A stretch of 64,000 nucleotides of DNA, taken from the NCBI GenBank assembly GCA_963921195.1, contig OY992538.1, positions 53,992,852 to 54,056,851 of the forward strand. The letters are read 5' to 3'. Shown here piece after piece: positions 56,235 through 64,000 of the stretch; position 1 is the first letter of the stretch; each line of letters starts with the position of its first letter. The DNA comes from Pegoplata infirma (Eukaryota > Arthropoda > Insecta > Diptera > Anthomyiidae). The notes under the pieces were generated by a model. That model made no database searches and had not been told where the DNA came from. It was given only the letters and a program-made list of their open reading frames with translations. Position numbers and translations under genes: made by a program.

Positions 56235-56359
56235 TTAAGGTGGTTATTCATAAAACCTAAAATATATTTAAAGTAGGTTTATTTGACAGATATTGCAGGA
56301 GCAATTGTCAAATAAACCTACAATAAGTCTGTTATAAGTATTATGAATAAGAGCCTAAG
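56235..56359. repeat. Palindromic MITE, TTATTCATAA arms
   Basis: TTATTCATAA near both ends and a tight inner hairpin TAGGTTTATTTGACA/TGTCAAATAAACCTA (56273-56320). No clear duplication. Confidence 0.65.
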
Positions 56360-56469
56360 ACTATAATACAAGTGAAATGTAAATGAATTGTAATAAATAT
56401 TTCTAAGAAATCAAAAAATGGAATTGTGGTTTCAAGTGCTGGACAAGTAATTTAAACAAAATCAAAATC

Positions 56470-58316
56470 TGAGATTTTTTTTTTATACGCAAAAAGTCTC
56501 AGAATCTGAGAATTTTTCTATACGAAAAAAGTTTCAGAATCTGATAATTTTTCTATACGAAAAAATGTCTCAGAATCTGAGAATTTTTCTATACGCAAAA
56601 TTTTCTCAGAATCTGAAAATTTTTCTGTATAGAAAAATGTCTCAGAATCTAATAATTTTTCTATACGGAAAAATGACGCAGAATCTGAGAATTTTTTTTT
56701 ATATAAGAAAATGTCTAAGAATTTGAGAATCTGTCAATTTTTCTACACGGGAATATTTCTCAGTATCTCAGAGTTTTTTATACGGAAAACGGTCTAGAAT
56801 CTGAGAAATTTTCTATACGAAAAAAACTACTCAGAATCTGAGAATTTTTTATATTGAAAAATGTCTCAGAATCTCAGAAATATTTTTTATGGGACAATGT
56901 GTTAGAATATGAGAAGTTTTTCTGTACGGTATAATGTCTCGGAATCTGAGATTTTTTTAATACGGAAAAATGACTCAGATACTTAAACATTTTTTATAAC
57001 GATAAATTTTTCACAATTTGATAATTTTTCAATACGGAATAATGTCTCACAATATAAGAATTATTTTATCCAAAAAATATTTTCTGCATCAGAAAATTTT
57101 TCTGTCTCAGAATCTGTGATTTTTTCTATACGAAAAAATGGCTCAGAATCTGAGAATTTTTTTCTACATGGAAAAATTTCTCAGAATTTGAGAAAATTTT
57201 AAACGGGAAAAAAAGTTTAAGAATCTGTGCATTTTTCTACAAAAACCAAAAATGTTTTTGAATCTAATAACTTTTCTATATGTTTAATAGTTTTGTGTGA
57301 GAATATGAAAAATTTTCTGAGCGGAAAATGTCTCAGAATCCGGTAATTTTTCTGTACTGAAAAATGTCTCAAAATTTGAAAATTTTTCTACACTGTAAAA
57401 TGTTTCAGAATCTAAGAATTTTTCTATGTGTAAAAATGTCTTAGAATTGCAAAATTTTTCTAAACCGAAAATGGCTAAGAATCTGGGAGTATTTTCAATT
57501 CGAAAAAATATCTCAGAATCTGAGAAATATTTCTATACGGAAAAGTCACTCAGAATAATAATTTTTCTATGCGAAAAAGTTTCTTAGAATCTGAAAATAT
57601 TTCTATGTTTTAGAATCTGAGAATTTTTTCTATATGAAAAATTGTCACAGAATCTGAAAATTTTTCAATACGGAAAAATGTCTCAGAATCTGCGAATTTT
57701 TATACGCACAAATCTGAGAATTTTTATGTATGCAAAAATGTATAAAATCTAAATATTTTTTGTTGAAAGATGAACCTAAGAATTTTTCAATAAAAAAAAA
57801 AATGTCTCAAAATCTGAGAATTTTTCTACACAGAAATAATGTCTCAAAATCTGAAAATTTTTCTATACGGAAAAATGTCTTATATTTTGCGAATTTTTTT
57901 AAACGGAAAAATGGCTCAGAATCTGCAAATTTTTCTTTATAAAAAAATTTCTCAGAATCTGATAGTTTTTCTATACGGAAAAATGTCTCAGATCTGGTAA
58001 TTTTTCTCTGCGAAAAGATGTCCCGAATCTGAGAATTTTTCTACACGGAAAAATTTCTTTAAATCTGCGATTTTTTTATACGAAGTAATTTCTGAGAATT
58101 TTTTATAAGGAAAAAATATATCGAAATCTGAGAATTTTTTCTATACAGAAAATGTATCGGAATTTGAACATTTTTTTATACAGAAAAATTTCTCAGAATT
58201 TAAGATTTTTTCTATACGAAAAAATTTCTCAGAATAAAGAATTTTTCTCTGCTAGAAAAAATATCTTAGAATCTGAGACTTTTTCTATATACGAACAAAT
58301 TTCTTAGAATCTAGAA
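56470..58316. repeat. Decayed TCTCAGAATCTGAGA array in the 7.2-kb intron
   Basis: About 45 diverged units of TCTCAGAATCTGAGAATTTT plus TCTATACGGAAAAATG, all one orientation. Further stretches at 59143-59396 and 61075-61800 were separated by later insertions. Related to, but older than, the kenny intron array. Confidence 0.85.
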
Positions 58317-58320
58317 ATGT

Positions 58321-59138
58321 TTATACCCTACACAACACTGTGGTACAGGGTATAATGAGTTTGTGCTGATGTTTGTAACTACCCCAAATATTGGTCCTAG
58401 ACCTACTTTTAAGTATACCGATCGACTCAGAATAACTTTTTGAGTCGATCTAGCGATGTCCGTCTCTCCGTCCGTCCGTCTGTCTCTCTGTCCATGTAAA
58501 CGGTGTAAACACGATACAGGTCACAATTTTTAATCAATTTTTTCAATGAAATTTGAAACTTAAGCCTCTCTTGGCACAAGGACGAGGCCTATTGTAATTG
58601 GAAAAATTCGGTCCATGTTTAGACCTAGCCCCCATACAAAGGTCCTCTTTAATTTTGCCTCAAATGACTTATACCCGTATTATAAAAGATATCTGTTCGA
58701 AATTTGACAAGTTAACGTATTTTATATTCACAAATCACCATTCCGAATTTCAAAGGAATACCAGATCTTCTTATAGCCCCCATACAAACCCCCTTCCCGA
58801 TATTCACATAAATCTCTCAAATTTCACGAAAATAGAAAATATTTTATTAAAATTTTGTTTGTGTGTGCCTAACGCGTACTGTAATAACATAATAAAGTCT
58901 GATTATATTTGTACCATTTTTGAACTTAGGCCCCATATGAAAATTTCGGCCGATATTCAGTTAAATCGGTTTATTGGCCACAAATGGAACCCTTTTTTAC
59001 TCAAATTTGGTTTGTGAGTGTTTTTACACTTATTAAAGATTTGACAAGAGATACATCAAATAGGTCCACGTTTGAACTTAGAAACACTGGTGTAGGGTAT
59101 TATATGGCCGGTCTTGACCGACCATAACTTTCTTACTT
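58321..59138 (+). repeat. Complete mini-me-like copy
   Basis: TATACCCTACACAACACTGT to CCATAACTTTCTTACTTG; (GTCY)n tract near 58460-58492. It is inserted in the decayed array. The 139-residue ORF at 58598 shows no protein features. Confidence 0.7.
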
Positions 59139-59788
59139 GTTATATATGGAAAAATGTCTCTGAATTAGAGAATATTTCTATTCGAAATAATGTCTCAGAG
59201 TAAAGATTTTTTGTATACGAAAAAATTTCGCAGAAGTTGAAAATTTTTTCTACACGGAAAAATGTCTTAGAATCTAAGAATTTTTCTATACTCAAAAATG
59301 TCTCAGAATCTGTATATTTTTCCACACGATAAAATGTCTTAGAATCTGAAATTTTTTCTATATGAAAAAATGTCTCAGAATCTGAGAATGTTTTCGTACA
59401 CTCAAAATAAATTCTCTGTCCAATCAGCAGAAAAATCTGCTGAAAATACATCCATTTTGAGCCACATGAAAAATCTGCTGAATTAAGCAGACGCGGTTGG
59501 CTAAATATCTGTCATGATTGTCTTGGTGAAATCAGCAGAGAAATCTGTTGGGACAGCTGAGAAATCTGCTGATTTAAGCAGAAAAATCTGCTAATTTCAG
59601 CAGAAAAATATGCTAATTTTAACAGAAAAATCTGCTCATTTTAGCAGAAAAATCTGCTGATTTCAGCAGAACAATTTGCTGATGTTCAAAAATATGTTCA
59701 AAAATATCATTTTATTTGTATAAAAAACGAAAAAAAAATTAACACTTAAAAAAAAAACTTAGAAAATTTTCTTGAAAAAGTAATGCCA

Positions 59789-60494
59789 CCCGCACTAAGA
59801 AAATTATGTCATTAACTGTTTGTAGGTTATTTTAAAAAGTAATCAGTAAAGTCATTTTAAAAGAAAAATCACTTATTTTATAAAGGATTTAATTTTTTTA
59901 CTGTTTCTGTAGTTTAAAAAAAAATAATTTACTGTATTAAAAACGAATTTTCTGTTACATTTAATTTCGGCAGTAAAATATTTCTTCTATAGTTTTACTG
60001 TTTTTCAATACAAAATAACTGAATATTCACTAGTTTTTTAATGTTTTGGTTAGTCATTAAATTAACATTTAAAATTGACTGTAATGTGTTTTTATTTTAG
60101 ATGAAAAAACAGTAGAATGGTTTTTAAATAAAATTTCATTTGTTTTAAGTGAATATTCACTGGAATTTACCTACATAATTCTTTGAGTGCGAGTAAAAAA
60201 GTGTTTGATATAATTATATATAATTTGATAAAATTATATCAAATTATATATAATTATATAAAATTATATAAAGAGGTAAAATTTTCCAAAATGTTGGATA
60301 AAATTATATATAATTATATGCAGGATTTGGTGGATATAATTATATAAAATTATATCAAATTATATATAATTTAATAAAATTTTATGAAATTTGATAAAAT
60401 TTTACCTATTTATATAATTTTATATATATTTATATATAATTTTATATAATTTTATCAAATTATATATAATTATATCAAAACTTTTTTACTCGGG
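59789..60494. mobile_element. CCCGAGTAAAAAAG MITE, TATATAATTATA interior
   Basis: CCCG, then after the nested insert CGAGTAAAAAAGTGTTTGAT, and inverse ACTTTTTTACTCGGG; CA on both sides. Filled with TATATAATTATATAAAAT palindromes. Confidence 0.8.
59793..60189. mobile_element. Foldback MITE, CACTAAGAAAATTATG ends, inside the CCCGAG MITE
   Basis: CACTAAGAAAATTATG and inverse CATAATTCTTTGAGTG, CG on both sides. Removing it restores CCCGAGTAAAAAAG exactly, so the CG duplication is certain. Confidence 0.87.
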
Positions 60495-60984
60495 CAGCAA
60501 ATTATTTTATAAAATTTCAAAATAATCTGCTAAAAATATGTTCAGAAATATTTTTTTAATTGTATAAAAAACGAGAAAAAGATTAACACCTTGAAAATAA
60601 AACTTAGAAAATTTTCTTGAAAAAATAATGACAGCAAACTATTTCTGTAAAATTTTAAAATTATCTGCTAAAAATATGTGACAGAGCTTTTATTTTGAGT
60701 GGACGGAAAAATTTCACAATTCTGCTGAAAAATTAATAATTTAAATTGAAAGTCTGTTTTTTAGTGTTTTTATCGGCGTATGCCATTTTTGTTTGTTATT
60801 AAGGGTTTGTGATTGAAGAAGAAAACATTGTATTTCAAAAGATTATTTTTTTTAATGTGGAATTATTCCAGACCATGGTTTTTTCTGTAGCCGCCTTTAC
60901 GTCTTCAGTGGAGAAAATTACATTGGATTTAAATTGTTTGATTTTTGTAAGAATGTTTTTTCTATATGTTTTTTCATCAACAGA

Positions 60985-61030
60985 CTTAACTCTGATTGGA
61001 ATCGAACCCACGTTCAAGTCATTCAAAGTC
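60985..61030 (-). ncRNA. tRNA-like fragment with exact B box
   Basis: GGTTCGATTCC preceded by CTTTGAATGACTTGAACGTG. No A box or T-run. Similar in its 3' half to the kenny-intron module. Confidence 0.35.
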
Positions 61031-61800
61031 ATTTTACAGATTTTTTGACAGAGTTTGTATTTTGAGTGTACGGAAAAATTTCACGGAATCTGAGAATTTT
61101 TCTATACTGAAAATATCTCAAAATCTTAGAATTTTTTTGTATGTAAAAATGTCTCTGAAACTGAACATTTTTCTAAACGGAAAAAATTTTCTGAATCTTA
61201 GAAATTTTCTATACGATAAATGTCTAAGAATACGGAAAAAATGTTTGTAGACTCTCAGAATCTTAAAATTTTTCTATAGTAAAAAATGTCTTAGAATCCT
61301 AAAATTTCGTTATGCAAAAAAGTCTTCAGATTTTTTGAAAAAAATATTCTATAGAAAACTTTCTCAGAAATGGAGATTATTTTTCGCAATAATGTTTCAG
61401 AGCCGTACGAAATATCTCTACAAAGTTTAAGAAGAGAAGTTTTCTATACGAAAATTTTCACAAAATTTTTTAATTTTAAAAACGCTATAAAATTCTGATT
61501 TTTTAATACAAAAAATGTCTCGGGCAATTTTTTTACAAAAATTAATATCTCAGAATCCGAGATAGTTTTTTATACGAAAGATGTCTCAGAATTTGAAAAT
61601 TTTTCTTCAAGAAATTAATATGTTTTGTCATATAAAAATTGCATAATTTTAAGGTGTCTGTAATCATTAAAATCTATTGTATATTTTTAGGCGTAAGAAA
61701 AATTGATTTTGGAACTGAGAGACTTTTTTTTTTTGTAAAAAATCTGTACTCCAAAAATTAGAAAAAATCTCAGAATCAAGACAGTTTTCATGTCGACTAA

Positions 61801-62842
61801 AAATACCAGACCATTTTCCAAGAAAGTTATTGTTTTATGACACCGTCCGCCAGACTTTTGTGCACAGGGACCAGACCGATAAAATACACGTGTCTCCCAG
61901 ACTTTCTAGATCAATTCGTTTTTTCTCTAAAAACAACAATAAAAAATGTTGTGTTTTTATCCTTCTGACTAGAGTGAACTTTTTCTATATTGCAATTTTT
62001 TTTTTTGCATTTTTCTCGAAAGCTCGAATTAATCTGGAAAAACTGGGTATTTTATTTTCAGCCCTACTCTCAGAATTTTATGATCCGGTTCAATTTTTCA
62101 CTAGTTAATTCTGAGAATTTGAGAGTTAAAATCTTAGATTATTTTTCACAAATAAAATATTTCAGACAGAATCTAAGGACAAACAAAATTTAGCAACGAC
62201 GATCGTCAATTCATTCCTGAAAATTGCCAAAATTTTTGAAAGCAAGAAACTCTATGAGTATTTAATGGGAGAATATCCTAATTAAGAAAGTAGAGTTATC
62301 ATAAGTACTTGTTATGTTAATTCATAATGGGGAACATGAAAAGGCCTCGAATCAGAATAAACTCTATTTCATTGCGCAACGACGAATTTTTATATAAAAA
62401 AATTTCATTAAAAAATTACTATGTACTACTGTTTTATCTCTTAAATTTTGCATACCTTAAAGATTTCGGAATATAGGAAAACTATTGCATACTTTCAGGG
62501 ACTTACAAAAAACTAAATAAAGGTTGGATTATAAATTATAACATCAATAAACTATAGTATATTTTTGGATTATAATTATGAATAATTTTTATAGCATAAG
62601 GGACTTGTTAAAATAAATACTTATAACAAAAGGTAAAATATATAAAAAAATATATTTTTACACGACATTTAAAAAAGATATTTTAAATTATATTTAAATA
62701 ATTTATACAAAAAATTTTAATACTCAAATTGGATTTAAAAAAATACATTTTACATATGAAGTTCAAAACTCTTTATTTCAAATATTTATAAAAGGGGGAG
62801 TAGGGGCTTAAAATTTTTTAAAATGTTTGGACATTTACTCAC
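61801..62842. other. Remainder of the 7.2-kb intron
   Basis: No gene. GACACCGTCCGCC at 61842 resembles the tip of the CACTGTCCGACA family. A solo end of the TTCGATTAGAG MITE is near 62345. Confidence 0.45.
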
Positions 62843-62980
62843 CATTACTTCATAATTTTTATCATTTAATGATTTTTCGCCTTGATCATTATCATAATTT
62901 TTATTGTGACAATTATTATCGCTATTGGTATTTAAATTGTGTTTATCTTTTGATTTGTTTTTAGATTTTTTCGTTTTTGG
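62843..62980 (-). CDS. Penultimate exon of the same unrecognised protein, Lys/Asn-rich
   Basis: Acceptor TTCACTCTACAG, donor ATG|GTGAGT, 46 codons open in phase 0: PKTKKSKNKSKDKHNLNTNS then DNNCHNKNYDNDQGEKSLND, ending KNYEVM. The Lys-rich start could be a nuclear or membrane-proximal basic patch. Joined to 55674 it gives a 95-residue C-terminus; earlier exons are beyond the window. The intron is 7168 bp. A single long gene is inference; the first-exon side is unseen. Confidence 0.55.
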
Positions 62981-63325
62981 CTGTAGAGTGAAGTGAATAA
63001 TAATAATAATGTGATGAAATTAAATAAAAGATAAATTTGTAAAAAAAAATTAAAATTTTGTTTTTTTTAAATACAAAGAAGCATAAGTAAATTTAAAAGA
63101 TTTTCAAAATAATTTAATGGTATGATTCTGTTAATTTTTGATATGCTTTGATTTGATATGTTAAGTTAACAGTTTAGTCTAAATATATATAACATATTTT
63201 TAGGCGCTTTTAAAAAATTTGAAATAAAGTCTTTTTAGCAAATATATATATATGTTCCTCTAACTCCCACTGGAGCATAGGGCGCCAAATTTAGCAAATG
63301 AAAACTATTAATATAAATATTTATT
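62981..63325. other. Intron sequence upstream of exon 62843-62980
   Basis: AT-rich; nothing recognised apart from ATATATATAT at 63242. Confidence 0.4.
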
Positions 63326-63764
63326 ATACCCTCCAACCACAGTATGTCACACACTCACTTTGTCATTCCGTTTGTAACGCATCGAAATATCGGTCGGGGA
63401 CCCCTGATCGATTCTAAAACATTCTATGAATGTCCGTCCGTCTGTCTGTTGATAACACTATGCAGTCCAAAATAAAAGAGCTGTAATCCTGAAGTTTGGC
63501 ACGAATATGTCTTATGGTCATAGGCAGGTTAAGTTCGTAAACGTTCAAAATCGGATAAGGCGGAAAAAAGTTTCCCCTTGAAGAACTAAACTAACCTCTG
63601 AAAAACTTAATTTTTTTACATGTTTTTTTGTATTTTTGTTAAGCAAATGAAGCATTTTTATGAAAGAAAAAGCTAAAAGTCCTGTAGTTGGACTCAGAGG
63701 TTTAGAAAATGACGATTTTTTTTGGTCGCCCCCTTTTGTGGGCATGGATGTAAAAAAAATAGTG
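63326..63764 (+). repeat. mini-me-like copy, same subfamily as 48906
   Basis: TATACCCTCCAACCACAGTA, GTCCGTCCGTCTGTCTG near 63431, and GACTGCAT-type and AGAGGTTAGTTTAGTTC-type blocks shared (inverse) with 49150-50120. The minus ORF at 63545 is a shadow. Confidence 0.6.
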
Positions 63765-64000
63765 ATATGACATAATCCCAAGGACATAATCCCCGCATCC
63801 GTTATGGGAATTATGACCGAAATGAATTTGTAGTGGGGACTATGACCGAAAATAATTTGGACATAATCCCAATAAAAAACTGACATAATTTCCCGATTTA
63901 TGGGGATTATGTCCTCTATACTAGTTGGTCATAATCCCAAAAATTTTATTTTTTTTGTCTAAAAGGATTTTCTGCATAGCCGTCCGTCGGCCGGGCTTAG
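63765..64000. repeat. GACATAATCCC repeats and GC-rich hairpin at the window edge
   Basis: GGGATTATGTC and inverse words recur eight or more times, the pattern seen at ends of elements here. The terminal CCGTCCGTCGGCCGGGCTTAG repeats 41018. The element continues past the window. Confidence 0.6.

Larger units (their letters stand above)
59399..61068. mobile_element. TA-flanked foldback MITE, word CTGCTGATTTCAGCAG, with nested elements
   Basis: CACTCAAAATAAATTCTCTG and inverse of CACTCAAAATACAAACTCTG, TA on both sides. Sister of 49305. Contains 59789-60494 and a tRNA-like B-box piece at 60985-61030. Confidence 0.85.

Noticed and set aside
58598..59017. 139-residue ORF as a gene
   Set aside because: Lies wholly inside a mini-me-like repeat that also occurs at 53360 and 19600 with the frame broken.
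63545..63886. 113-residue minus ORF
   Set aside because: Crosses from a mini-me-like copy into GACATAATCCC repeats; the homologous stretch near 49200 has no such frame.

Overview
The window is AT-rich eukaryotic DNA, almost certainly from a fly and probably a calyptrate (blow fly, flesh fly or house fly type). The evidence is an interrupted minus-strand gene whose protein starts [10 protein letters not shown], the N-terminus I recall for Drosophila Kenny (IKK-gamma of the Imd immune pathway), together with fly-type GT-AG introns and dispersed repeats with GTCY-rich cores like the Drosophila mini-me family. The species assignment is inference. Coding sequence is only about 4% of the window; the rest is mostly short, non-autonomous, heavily nested transposable elements.

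Genes, all on the minus strand. (1) key/kenny, 15175 to 8361: six coding exons joined by GT-AG introns with matching phases, giving a 613-residue protein. It has an N-terminal LIR motif, coiled coils, a UBAN-type ubiquitin-binding motif and a C-terminal CCHC zinc finger. A near-palindromic NF-kB site, GGGGGTTTCCCC, lies 124 bp upstream of the start codon. (2) A 95-residue putative secreted propeptide, 22610 to 22323, behind a 3' splice site with a perfect TACTAAC branch point. (3) Two C-terminal exons of an unrecognised protein, 62980-62843 and 55674-55525, separated by a 7.2 kb intron packed with repeats.

Repeats by region. 1.0-6.0 kb: a hAT-type element containing a second hAT and several MITEs. 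8-15 kb: kenny, with a MITE, a hAT element or palindromic arrays in four of its five introns. 15.9-20.7 kb: hAT-type elements, one with GC-rich ends. 20.9-25.5 kb: the peptide gene, a tandem duplication and a TAA-flanked element. 25.5-31.3 kb: a five-level nest of elements. 31.7-35.4 kb: two hAT elements and a Harbinger-like MITE. 36.5-41.5 kb: a nested stack of five elements. 42.4-54.5 kb: a degenerate TTGCAAG-rich repeat field broken by hAT elements, a mariner-like fossil and MITEs. 55.7-62.8 kb: the intron of gene 3, with a decayed palindromic array. 63-64 kb: mini-me-like sequence.

I found fourteen elements with hAT-style ends: eleven with a perfect 8-bp target-site duplication (TSD), two with 7 of 8 matching bases and one with 7 bp. 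I also found a large family of foldback MITEs (CACTCAAAA termini, 2-bp TSD, usually TA). Its members share ends, but each interior is filled with a different palindromic word. Several tRNA-like modules lie in or beside these palindromic elements; two have Pol III-like terminator runs. These two points, and the kB site of kenny, are the most interesting observations.
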